A stretch of 16,314 nt of DNA from Candidatus Omnitrophota bacterium. GTDB taxonomy: Bacteria > Omnitrophota > Gorgyraeia > Gygaellales > Profunditerraquicolaceae. The DNA lies in contig JAGOIJ010000022.1 of assembly GCA_017995695.1 (NCBI GenBank), positions 1 through 16,314 of the forward strand, given 5' to 3'. The notes under the pieces are model-generated. The model worked only from the letters and a program-made list of their open reading frames with translations, was not told where the DNA came from and did not search any database. A program made the position numbers and the translations under genes. Below, piece by piece: positions 7,747 through 15,028 of this stretch. Position 1 is the stretch's first letter. Each line of letters begins with the position of its first letter.

Positions 7747-8862
7747 ATGAAAGTATTAGTGGTGTATGCTTCTTGCGGGGCAGGTCATTTTAAGGCAGCC
7801 GAGGCGATTTATGAAACGTTGCGGCAGCGGCTTCCGGCAGATGATGTGCAGCTTGAAGATATTCTTTCGCACGCTAACGCAATCTTTAAATTTTGCTATA
7901 CGATTGGGTATACGTTTTTGGCGACGCGCGCCCGCGTTTTCTGGGCCATTGGTTTTTGGCTAACGCAGGTTCGTTGGTTGGGCCGTTTCCCCAGGAATTT
8001 AGCAGTATTCTTAGATACGGCAAACACCCAAGTATTTTCCCGAATGCTTATCCGAGAGAATCCTGATGTAATGGTTGCAACGCACTTTGTGCCATCTATT
8101 ATTGCCGCTAACCTTAAGCGAACAGGGGCCATCAGCTCGCGGCTGATTACCGTGATTACTGATTTTGGCGCGCATCCTTTTTGGATTTCTCCCGGTATTG
8201 ATCAGTATGCGGTTGCATCGGATTTTGTTAAAACGCAATTAGTTGACGCGGGAGTCCCTGAAGAAAAAATTGGCGTATGGGGGATCCCTATAGATGCTCG
8301 CTTTACCCGGCAGTATGATCGGAAAATAGTTGCGCAACGCAACGGATTAAATCCAGATCTGTTTACTGTTTTGGTTATGACCGGATCCTTTGGCTCTGGC
8401 CCGCTTGAAGAGATCGCCGAGGCATTGCATAGGGATACTCAAGTATTGGTAGTTTGTTCGGCCAACGTAAAGCTCTTTGACCGCCTGAAGAAAAAGAATC
8501 TTTCTCAGGTATTTGCATATGTGCAGGTGCCTAACATGCAGGAATTGATGGCTTGCGCTGATGTTATTATTACCAAGCCGGGAGGACTGACCATTTCAGA
8601 ATCATTGGCTATGAATTTAGTGCCGTTATTTATTACTCCTATCCCGGGCCAAGAAACCTATAATATGCGGGAGTTAGCCAAAAAAGGGATCGGCTATCGA
8701 CCGCGCAATGTGCGCGAAATAAAAGCGTGTATTCTGGATTTTAAGCAACATCCTGAAAAACTTAAGGCAGTGCAACGCAAGATTCAGGATTTTAAAAAGC
8801 CTCATGCCGCAACTAAAATCTGCGATGAAATATGCCAGGGTGGTGGTGGGTCTTCCTGTTGA
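7747..8862 (+). CDS. MGDG synthase / UgtP-like glycolipid glycosyltransferase (GT28)
   Basis: A 371-residue GT-B protein of the monogalactosyldiacylglycerol-synthase type, which transfers glucose or galactose from UDP-sugar to diacylglycerol at the inner leaflet. The N-terminal hallmark VVYASCGAGHFKAAEAI (5-21) includes the catalytic-type His14. ATHFVPS (111-117) and VITDFGAHPFWISPGIDQY (136-154) are the usual acceptor-domain motifs. The donor domain shows MTGSFGSGPLEEI (211-223), ITKPGGLTISESLAM (275-289) and PGQETYN (300-306). It begins 4 bases after the GmhB-like stop. The last 38 bases overlap the priA-like gene in another frame, giving an odd GGGGSSC tail. It likely makes a glycolipid or glycolipid anchor. 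MurG-like muramoyl activity is unlikely given the MGDG-type N-terminus. Confidence 0.9.
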   Translation: MKVLVVYASCGAGHFKAAEAIYETLRQRLPADDVQLEDILSHANAIFKFCYTIGYTFLATRARVFWAIGFWLTQVRWLGRFPRNLAVFLDTANTQVFSRMLIRENPDVMVATHFVPSIIAANLKRTGAISSRLITVITDFGAHPFWISPGIDQYAVASDFVKTQLVDAGVPEEKIGVWGIPIDARFTRQYDRKIVAQRNGLNPDLFTVLVMTGSFGSGPLEEIAEALHRDTQVLVVCSANVKLFDRLKKKNLSQVFAYVQVPNMQELMACADVIITKPGGLTISESLAMNLVPLFITPIPGQETYNMRELAKKGIGYRPRNVREIKACILDFKQHPEKLKAVQRKIQDFKKPHAATKICDEICQGGGGSSC

Positions 8863-10663
8863 TGGTCCGTTTGACTACAGCATTCCAGACCAGTTCTTCT
8901 CTTCTATAAAGGTTGGCTCAAGAGTAAGGGTTCAATTCGGTGCGCGGAAAACAGTCGGCTATGTGGTTGGACTTTGTCCGCAGCCATCCGTAGTGAACGT
9001 CAAGCCATTATTGCAATTACTTGACGAGTGGCCTGTGTTTGGTGCCCGATCAATCTTGCTCGCGCGTTCGTTATCGCAGCACTATGCTTCCAGCCTAGGA
9101 GAAGCGCTTGTTGCGATGCTCCCCGATGCAGTGCGTAGGGGAAAACCTGTAACTCCGGTTCAGGAAGATAATACAGCATGTGTTGATAATAAGCCCGGCG
9201 TTACCTTGCTTCATGATTTAGAGGGAGATGCTCGCTTTAAGCGCTATGTTGAGCTTATAGCGGGCGTTATTGCGCGCAAGAAGACAGTCGTTGTTTTGGC
9301 GCCTGATCTTTCTACGGTGACCAAGTTAAGGGATATGATGCAAAAGCAGCTTTCCCTTGCGTGCGCTGTGGTATATCGCAACCAAGACCAGGAACTTTTA
9401 ATTTGGCAACAAATTAGGCAGGGGGAGTTTCCTGTGGTGATTGGCATGCGTTCTGCGATCTTTACGCCTTTGCCGCGCCTAGGTTTGATAATTATGGATG
9501 AGGAGCATGATGTAGCTTATAAGCAGGATCAGGCCCCGCATTATCATGCTCGGGAAATTGCCTTGATGCGCGCGGGAATAGAAAAAGCGCAACTAGTTTT
9601 TGCAAGCCATGCCCCGTCTCTTGAGTTGATGCGTTTGGTGGTTGCAAAAAAGATTCAGTACGAACGCTTAGACAGAAATAAGATGTATCCTGTGGTTGAT
9701 CTTGACCGGCCATTTTTCAGCCGGGGTAAGGCCGGAAGCGACACCTGCTTATCATCGTATCTCATTAACAGCCTCTCGCAGTGTCTTGAGAAAAAAGAAA
9801 AAGTTCTTTTGTTTGTTAACCGCCGAGGATTTGCCACATTTGCTTTTTGCAAACATTGTCAAACAGTTTTACAGTGTCCCCGGTGCGCCAGTAGCCTCAT
9901 TTATCATTATAAGCACAAGCGGTTGTCCTGTCAGCATTGTAGTTATTCAAGCGAAGTCACGCAGATCTGTCCTCGTTGCAATGCGGGGTATATACGCTAT
10001 TCGGGGATAGGTACGGAGAAGATTGAAAGTGAGCTGGCGCGGCTGTTTCCGGCAGCTCGGATCAAGCGACTAGAAGAAGCAGACGGATTGCAGCTTGATA
10101 CCGTTGATATATGCATTGCAACGCAGGCGATTCTCAAGAAAGAGCTGCGCAATTTTGATCTTGTAGGCGTGCTAGCAATTGATAACATTCTGCACCATGC
10201 TGATTTTCGTTCTGCTGAAAAAGTTTTTGCTTTGTTGGTTGGGTTAACTCAGTTCACTACGAAAAGAATGATTGTGCAGACATCATTGGTCGAGCACCAT
10301 TGTATGAAAGCGATTAAAGAGAACAAACCAGATATTTTTTATAGTAAGGAGCTCGCCCAGCGCAAACAGGCGAATCTCCCGCCTTTTAAGCGCCTGGCAT
10401 ATCTCCGGTTGCGCGGGATAAAGGAGGAACGCGTCAAGGAACGCGCTGAATTTTTGTATGATTACTTACGGGAGATTCCCAAGCCTGGCATTGAGGTAGT
10501 GGCGGCTGTTTCTGGGCAACCTTTAAAACTCCGGAATAAATTTTGTTGGCACATTGTGATGCGGGCTGCCAGCGCTAAGCAGGTATCCCGTTTTCTAAAA
10601 GAGCGTTTAAAAGGCGTTCGCCATGCAGGCGTGAATGTTACGATTGATGTTGACCCTATCTAA
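8825..10663 (+). CDS. priA: PriA-like primosomal protein N', helicase motifs degenerate
   Basis: PriA loads the replisome at stalled forks. This 612-residue homologue keeps the 3' DNA-end-binding-like N-terminus (VGLPVDGPFDYSIP), the Walker B DEEH (225-228) with DVAYKQ and HYHAREIA, the full zinc module (CxxC pairs at 342/345, 351/354, 369/372 and 382/385), GIGTEKIESEL and the C-terminal ELAQRKQANLPPF. It lacks working helicase motifs. The GVTGSGKT Walker A position reads HDLEGDARFKRY (130-141), the SAT motif reads ASHAPS (260-265), and the QVAGRAGR motif VI region reads GLTQFTTKR (473-481). The linker before motif V is also shortened (about 413-430). The frame is intact, so this is a maintained, probably non-ATPase restart factor. 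Actinobacterial PriA offers a precedent. ATG 8825 matches the family start; 8804 is the alternative. Both overlap the upstream gene. Confidence 0.9.
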   Translation: MKYARVVVGLPVDGPFDYSIPDQFFSSIKVGSRVRVQFGARKTVGYVVGLCPQPSVVNVKPLLQLLDEWPVFGARSILLARSLSQHYASSLGEALVAMLPDAVRRGKPVTPVQEDNTACVDNKPGVTLLHDLEGDARFKRYVELIAGVIARKKTVVVLAPDLSTVTKLRDMMQKQLSLACAVVYRNQDQELLIWQQIRQGEFPVVIGMRSAIFTPLPRLGLIIMDEEHDVAYKQDQAPHYHAREIALMRAGIEKAQLVFASHAPSLELMRLVVAKKIQYERLDRNKMYPVVDLDRPFFSRGKAGSDTCLSSYLINSLSQCLEKKEKVLLFVNRRGFATFAFCKHCQTVLQCPRCASSLIYHYKHKRLSCQHCSYSSEVTQICPRCNAGYIRYSGIGTEKIESELARLFPAARIKRLEEADGLQLDTVDICIATQAILKKELRNFDLVGVLAIDNILHHADFRSAEKVFALLVGLTQFTTKRMIVQTSLVEHHCMKAIKENKPDIFYSKELAQRKQANLPPFKRLAYLRLRGIKEERVKERAEFLYDYLREIPKPGIEVVAAVSGQPLKLRNKFCWHIVMRAASAKQVSRFLKERLKGVRHAGVNVTIDVDPI

Positions 10664-10703
10664 CGATGATAGGTAATAGCTAAACTAAAGAAAGAAGCGC
10701 GCC

Positions 10704-11648
10704 ATGAATATCGTTTTCTTAGGAAGTTCGCCGTTTGCAGTCGCTTGTCTTACATCGCTCATTTCTTCAGCGCACAATATCCTGTGCGTCGTGACGCAAC
10801 AAGATAAGCAAAAAGGAAGGCATCTTCATCTTGCATCAACCGCGGTTAAGAAAGCTGCTGTTGATGCGCACATTGATGTCTTTCAGCCTCCCTCAATTAA
10901 TACTGCGTCATCAGTCAATATCTTAAAATCCTACCAGGCAGATCTTTTTGTTGTGGTCGCGTACGGACAGATTTTGTCTTCGGAGGTGTTAACTTTGCCG
11001 CGCATCATGCCGCTCAATATTCATGCATCGCTCCTGCCGCGTTACCGGGGCGCAGCTCCCATAAATTGGGCGATTATTAATAACGAGCAGCAGACCGGTG
11101 TTACCAGTATGAAGATGGTAAGAAAGATGGATGCCGGCCCGATCATACTTCAGGAGCGGCTTGTTATTGAGGCGCATGATACGGTTGTTTCTTTGCAGGA
11201 GCGGTTAGCGTGCGCTGGAGCCCGCGTGCTGCTGGAAACTATACAGCGGATTGCTTCAAACAATGTGACGATGGTTAGCCAAAATGAGCGGGAAGTTTCT
11301 TTTGCCCCGAAACTTAAGAAGCAGGATGGTCTTATCGATTGGATTAAGAAAGCTCAGGAGATCGATTGCCGCGTGCGGGGATGTTGGGGTTGGCCAGGGG
11401 CTTTTACCTATTATAAGGGCAAATTCCTTAAGATAGTACGGGCACAAGCAATGAATCTTGGTAAAAAAGAGTGCACGGGAGAGCCTGGAGAGATTACGCG
11501 TGTTGAGAAAGATGGCATCTGGGTAGCTGCTCAAGAAGGGTTTGTGGTGTTGCAAGAGGTGCAGCTTGAAGGTAAGAGGCCTATGAAGGTTCATGAATTT
11601 ATCGCCGGCCATCGCGTCGCAGTAGGAGAACGTTTGTCAAAAAAATAA
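10704..11648 (+). CDS. fmt: Methionyl-tRNA formyltransferase
   Basis: It formylates initiator Met-tRNA using 10-formyl-tetrahydrofolate. At 314 residues it is standard length. It has the N-terminal MNIVFLGSSPFAV, the catalytic N105 and H107 in LNIHASLLPRYRGAAPINWA, and D143 in MDAGPI, which together form the formyltransferase active site. The C-terminal tRNA-binding OB-like domain (about 205-310) shows DGLIDW, RGCWGWPGAFT and the usual GEI...DGIWVA pattern. An SD-like AAAGAAAG lies about 8 bases upstream of the ATG. It follows priA by 40 bases, a widespread neighbourhood (priA-def-fmt) in which def is missing here. One odd point is that the N-terminal folate loop is QQDKQKGRH, close to the usual QPDRPAGRG. 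Function is confident. Confidence 0.96.
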   Translation: MNIVFLGSSPFAVACLTSLISSAHNILCVVTQQDKQKGRHLHLASTAVKKAAVDAHIDVFQPPSINTASSVNILKSYQADLFVVVAYGQILSSEVLTLPRIMPLNIHASLLPRYRGAAPINWAIINNEQQTGVTSMKMVRKMDAGPIILQERLVIEAHDTVVSLQERLACAGARVLLETIQRIASNNVTMVSQNEREVSFAPKLKKQDGLIDWIKKAQEIDCRVRGCWGWPGAFTYYKGKFLKIVRAQAMNLGKKECTGEPGEITRVEKDGIWVAAQEGFVVLQEVQLEGKRPMKVHEFIAGHRVAVGERLSKK

Positions 11649-11676
11649 TTGCATAACGTTTATCGTGTGTTATAAT
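11649..11676 (+). promoter_or_regulatory. Sigma-70-type promoter with extended -10 upstream of the galT-like pair
   Basis: A perfect TATAAT at 11671-11676 is preceded by TGT (extended -10). A partial -35 TTGCAT (3/6) at 11649-11654 is 16 bases upstream. A transcription start near 11683 would give a leader of about 29 bases before the ATG at 11712. It lies in the 63-base gap after fmt and marks a likely new transcription unit. Inferred from pattern only. Confidence 0.7.
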
Positions 11677-11711
11677 GGAAAATCACGTAAAATTAAAGAT
11701 ACTCAATACCA

Positions 11712-12764
11712 ATGCCTGAATTAAGAAAAGATCCGATTATTGGAAGATGGGTTATTGTTGCTACTGAACGTTCAAAGCGCCCTGATCAATTTTCAAGCGC
11801 CCAAGAAGGTCCAGTTGAAAAGCCTTGCCCTTTTTGCGAGGGAAGCGAGAGTCAGACCCCTCCTGAAATTTACGCTATCCGCACGCGCTCTGCCGCTGCA
11901 AATAAGCCAGGTTGGGATTTAAGGGTGGTGCCCAGCATTTCCCCTTTCTTGGGTATTGAGGGAGACCTTGGCCAGCGCGGCAAAGGTTTGTATGATGTCA
12001 TGAATGGCATTGGCGCGCACGAAGTGATTATTGAAACTAATCAGCACATCGGCAATATGGCAGATTTAAGCGAAGATCAAATTTCCAAGGTCATAACCTG
12101 TTATATTGATCGGCTTAAAGATTTGGAAAAAGATCTGCGCTTTCGTTATGTCTTGGTATTTAAGAATCATGGCTGGACCGCAGGCGCAGGGCGTGTTAAG
12201 CATTCTCGATCGCAGCTTATCGCTACCCCGGTTAATCCGAAGAGGGTGAAGGAAGAGTTGGTCGGCGCGCGGAATTATTATATGTATCATGAGCGTTGTA
12301 TCTTCTGCGATTTAATCAAGCAGGAGCTTGCCTCTAAGGATCGCTTGATCCTTGAGATCGACGGTTTTATTGCGATTACCCCGTTTGCCGCGCGTTTCCC
12401 CTTTGAGATTTGGATCTTGCCGAAAAAACATTCCTGCGATTTTACCGTAATGGATATGCCTGGGCGTATTGAACTTGCCCGTATCATGAAGCAGGTTTTA
12501 TCTAAGCTAAAAGTTGGCCTCAATGATCCTCCTTATAATTATATTTTGCATACTGCGCCTTTTCGCCGTCCTCAACAAGGATACTGGAAGACAATCAATG
12601 AAGATTACCATTGGCATATTGAGATTATGCCCCGGCTTACCCGCGTGGCAGGTTTTGAATGGGGCACAGGATTTTATATCTGTCCTTTGTCGCCTGAAGA
12701 TGCGGCAAAATTTTTGCGGGAAGTAAATGAAAATGCAACGCATGTAGTTAGCCAGGCGGTGTAG
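11712..12764 (+). CDS. GalT-family protein with nucleophile His replaced by Arg (probable pseudoenzyme)
   Basis: A 350-residue homologue of galactose-1-phosphate uridylyltransferase. Both halves of the fold are present. The N-terminal half has LRKDPIIGRWVIVA, the zinc-type CPFC (39-42), TPPEI, EGDLGQRG and GAHEVIIET with H103. The C-terminal half has CIFC (196-199), FPFEIWILPKKH and YHWHIEIMPRLTRVAGFEWG. The central catalytic motif, normally HxHxQ with the second His as covalent UMP nucleophile, is H164-S-R166-S-Q168 (codon 12207-12209, CGA). The preceding loop is GRVK instead of the AS-L-E type, and the uridine-site VVPNKFPAL reads VVPSISPFL. Metal ligands are kept. It therefore probably cannot do the normal ping-pong transfer and may be a regulatory subunit or have a new activity. 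It shares roughly half its residues by eye with the next gene. The SD is weak. Confidence 0.88.
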   Translation: MPELRKDPIIGRWVIVATERSKRPDQFSSAQEGPVEKPCPFCEGSESQTPPEIYAIRTRSAAANKPGWDLRVVPSISPFLGIEGDLGQRGKGLYDVMNGIGAHEVIIETNQHIGNMADLSEDQISKVITCYIDRLKDLEKDLRFRYVLVFKNHGWTAGAGRVKHSRSQLIATPVNPKRVKEELVGARNYYMYHERCIFCDLIKQELASKDRLILEIDGFIAITPFAARFPFEIWILPKKHSCDFTVMDMPGRIELARIMKQVLSKLKVGLNDPPYNYILHTAPFRRPQQGYWKTINEDYHWHIEIMPRLTRVAGFEWGTGFYICPLSPEDAAKFLREVNENATHVVSQAV

Positions 12765-12826
12765 TGGTTCTTATGAATAATGCAAGTAGGAAGAGCAAGG
12801 TAGCATAAAGAAAGAGCGCCAAGAAC

Positions 12827-13825
12827 ATGTCAGAGATTAGAAGAGATCCCGTATGCGGGCGTTGGGTTATAGTTGAGACGGATAATCCGACTAAACCTGA
12901 AGAGTATGAGTATGAGCCGCACGTACCTAAGGGAGGGACGTGTCCTTTTTGCTTTGGTAATGAATCAATGACTCCTCCTGAAATAGAATCGATACGCCAG
13001 GAGGGGACTGTTGCTAATACGTCAGGTTGGCAGGTGCGCGTTGTGCCGAATAAGTTTCCCGCCCTTCAGATTGAAGGTGATCTGAACAGGCGCGGGGTTG
13101 GTATGTACGATATGTCAAATGGGGTGGGCGCGCATGAGGTGCTAATCGAGACACCCTACCATCATAAAGATATTCCGGATTTAACCAATCAAGAGGTTGA
13201 GGCGTTCCTTTCTATGTATTGCCGCAGGGCCCTTGATTTAATAAAGGATAAGCGTTTTAAGTATATTATGGTGTTTAAAAATTTTGGCGCAGCAGCCGGT
13301 GCGTCGCTTGAGCATCCGCATACGCAAATGGTAGCTCTGCCCATGGTACCTAAGAATGCGATGGAGGAGATTAAGGGCGCGCAAGATTATTTTAAGTATC
13401 GCGACCGGTGCATATTTTGCGATTTGATTCGCCAAGAAACAGAAGAGAAAGAAAGAATAATACTTGAGAATGAGCATTTTCTGTCGTTTTGCCCTTTTGT
13501 TTCGCGTTTTCCGTTTGAGATCTGGATTATGCCAAAAAAACACAATGGTCGGTTCTGTCATCTAAGCCATGAGGAGCTGCCGTCGCTTGCTGCGATACTA
13601 AGAGAAACAATCGGCAAGATGAAGAAGGTGTTTCCTAATCTTTCGTATAATTTTATCATTCACTCTTCTCCCGTTGATGGCGAAGGGTTGTTTGAAGCGT
13701 ATCATTGGCACATTGAGTTTATGCCGAAACTAACCCGTGTCGCAGGATTTGAATGGGGCACAGGTTTTTACATCGTAACGACCCCACCTGAGATGGCTGC
13801 AAGGTATATTAGGGACGCAAAGTAA
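12827..13825 (+). CDS. galT: Galactose-1-phosphate uridylyltransferase-type enzyme with intact HPH
   Basis: A 332-residue GalT/HIT-superfamily nucleotidyltransferase that swaps UMP (or another NMP) between UDP-sugar and sugar-1-phosphate, linking galactose or glucose phosphates to nucleotide sugars. The active-site H163-P-H165-T-Q motif is complete in FGAAAGASLEHPHTQ, with H165 as nucleophile. Zinc-type ligands CPFC (39-42) and GAHE (H103) are present, as is VVPNKFPAL for nucleotide binding. The C-terminal half has CIFC (195-198) and YHWHIEFMPKLTRVAGFEWG. Activity on galactose is assumed from family. ADP-glucose phosphorylase-like or Ap4A phosphorylase-like activity is possible for GalT homologues outside gal operons, and no galK or galE is seen. 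A 62-base gap follows the divergent paralogue, and it is probably co-transcribed with it. Confidence 0.9.
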   Translation: MSEIRRDPVCGRWVIVETDNPTKPEEYEYEPHVPKGGTCPFCFGNESMTPPEIESIRQEGTVANTSGWQVRVVPNKFPALQIEGDLNRRGVGMYDMSNGVGAHEVLIETPYHHKDIPDLTNQEVEAFLSMYCRRALDLIKDKRFKYIMVFKNFGAAAGASLEHPHTQMVALPMVPKNAMEEIKGAQDYFKYRDRCIFCDLIRQETEEKERIILENEHFLSFCPFVSRFPFEIWIMPKKHNGRFCHLSHEELPSLAAILRETIGKMKKVFPNLSYNFIIHSSPVDGEGLFEAYHWHIEFMPKLTRVAGFEWGTGFYIVTTPPEMAARYIRDAK

Positions 13826-13899
13826 ACTCACTTTAAAAAAACGCTGGTATCGTTTGTAGGGGCTTCATCTGGAAAGCGCTTCAAGCGAGAAAAGCAAAG

Positions 13900-13908
13900 A
13901 AGGAGGAG
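13900..13908 (+). promoter_or_regulatory. Strong ribosome binding site of gap
   Basis: AAGGAGGAG lies 2 bases before the ATG at 13911. It is close to a perfect anti-SD match and fits high expression of GAPDH. No convincing promoter could be assigned in the 85-base gap after the galT gene. Confidence 0.75.
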
Positions 13909-13910
13909 CA

Positions 13911-14963
13911 ATGGCTGTTAAAGTTGGTATCAATGGTTTTGGAAGGATCGGCCGGTTAGTTGCCCGGGCAATATTAGAGCGCGCGTCGACAAATCTTGAG
14001 CTCGTCGCTGTGAATGATCTTACTGATGCTAAAATGAACGCATATTTGTTCCAGTATGATTCCGTGCACGGCCGTTTTCCCGGACAGGTAACCGTCGCGG
14101 GTGATGACGCCATAGCGGTTAATGGCAAAACAATTAAAGTGTTAAGCAAGACAGATCCGTCAGAACTTCCTTGGAAGGATCTCGGAGTTGATATTGTTGT
14201 TGAATCAACAGGCCTTTTTACCATTAAAAAAGATGGAGTGAATAAAAAAGGCAAGACTGTGAAAGGCGCAGAAAATCACATCACCAAAGGCGGGGCAAAG
14301 AAAGTTGTGATCTCTGCTCCGGCAGAGGGCGAAGATATCACCATTGTTATGGGTGTAAACGAGTCTAAGTACGACCCCAAGAACCATCATGTTCTTTCCA
14401 ACGCTTCCTGCACCACTAATTGCCTTGCTCCCGTAGCTAAGGTTTTGCATGATTCTTACGGGATCGTCAAGGGTCTGATGACTACTATCCACGCCTATAC
14501 CAATGATCAGCGCGTGCAGGATATGGCGCACTCGGATCCTCGTCGCGCCCGCGCAGCAGCTGTCTCTTTAATTCCTACCTCAACCGGCGCTGCCAAGGCA
14601 ATATCTTTGGTTATTCCCGAGCTGAAAGGAAAGCTTGATGGATTTTCAATGCGCGTACCAGTGGTTAATGTTTCTGTTGTCGATTTAACATGCTCTTTGG
14701 CTAAGAAGGTCAGCATAGATGAAATAAATGCAGTCTTAAAAAAAGCTTCAGAGGGGCAATTAAAAGGAATCCTTGGATATACGGAGGATCCGGTTGTATC
14801 CGTCGATTTTAACCATTGTGCATTAAGTTCAATTGTTGATGCGAAGAGCACGAAGGTTATTGGCGATGATTTTGTAAAAGTTCTTTCGTGGTATGATAAC
14901 GAATGGGGATATTCATGCCGAGTCGTTGATCTATGCGAATACATTGTAAAAAAAGGGCTATAG
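13911..14963 (+). CDS. gap: Glyceraldehyde-3-phosphate dehydrogenase (type I)
   Basis: The glycolytic enzyme that oxidises glyceraldehyde-3-phosphate with NAD and phosphate to 1,3-bisphosphoglycerate. NAD-binding INGFGRIGRLVARA (7-20) and the NDLTD acidic strand end (35-39) indicate NAD preference. The catalytic loop SNASCTTNCLAP has nucleophile C167, and H194 lies in TTIHAYTNDQ. RRARAAAVSLIPTSTGAAKA, the substrate-loop region FSMRVPVVNVSVVDL and the end WYDNEWGYSCRVVDL complete the family set. It is 350 residues, about 12-15 longer than usual. The extra length is mainly a Lys/Gly-rich insertion at about 105-124, between GLFT and KGGAKKV. A strong SD precedes it and an intrinsic terminator follows 22 bases after the stop, so it ends its transcription unit. 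Confidence 0.97.
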   Translation: MAVKVGINGFGRIGRLVARAILERASTNLELVAVNDLTDAKMNAYLFQYDSVHGRFPGQVTVAGDDAIAVNGKTIKVLSKTDPSELPWKDLGVDIVVESTGLFTIKKDGVNKKGKTVKGAENHITKGGAKKVVISAPAEGEDITIVMGVNESKYDPKNHHVLSNASCTTNCLAPVAKVLHDSYGIVKGLMTTIHAYTNDQRVQDMAHSDPRRARAAAVSLIPTSTGAAKAISLVIPELKGKLDGFSMRVPVVNVSVVDLTCSLAKKVSIDEINAVLKKASEGQLKGILGYTEDPVVSVDFNHCALSSIVDAKSTKVIGDDFVKVLSWYDNEWGYSCRVVDLCEYIVKKGL

Positions 14964-14985
14964 ACAAACTACGTTAAACTGGTGC

Positions 14986-15016
14986 AAAAAAAGGGCGGAT
15001 GATCCGCCCTTTTTTT
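14986..15016 (+). terminator. Strong intrinsic terminator after gap
   Basis: A 7-bp GC-rich stem (14993-14999 with 15003-15009) has a TGA loop and is flanked by seven A on the left and seven T on the right. The A/T flanks can extend the stem to about 14 bp. The T-tract at 15010-15016 ends + strand transcription. The symmetric A-tract makes it potentially bidirectional. It lies only 12 bases before the next start codon. Confidence 0.93.
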
Positions 15017-15028
15017 GTTGGCTTCTCC

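Noticed and set aside
12150..12230. Local frameshift or sequence error explaining the Arg in the GalT motif
   Set aside because: Family residues flank the motif in the same frame on both sides (FKNHG before, SQLIA after). CGA needs two base changes from CAT or CAC, so a single-base error does not explain it.
12773..12808. 11-residue leader-type ORF between the two galT-like genes
   Set aside because: It has no convincing SD, no codon pattern typical of attenuation and no hairpin/T-run. Its length is expected by chance.
13826..13910. Promoter for gap
   Set aside because: Only loose -35/-10-like hexamers with poor spacing were found. A strong SD alone does not show a promoter.
14507..14944. 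145-codon open frame on the - strand inside gap
   Set aside because: Antisense to conserved GAPDH sequence. Its composition follows the sense codons and it has no family features.
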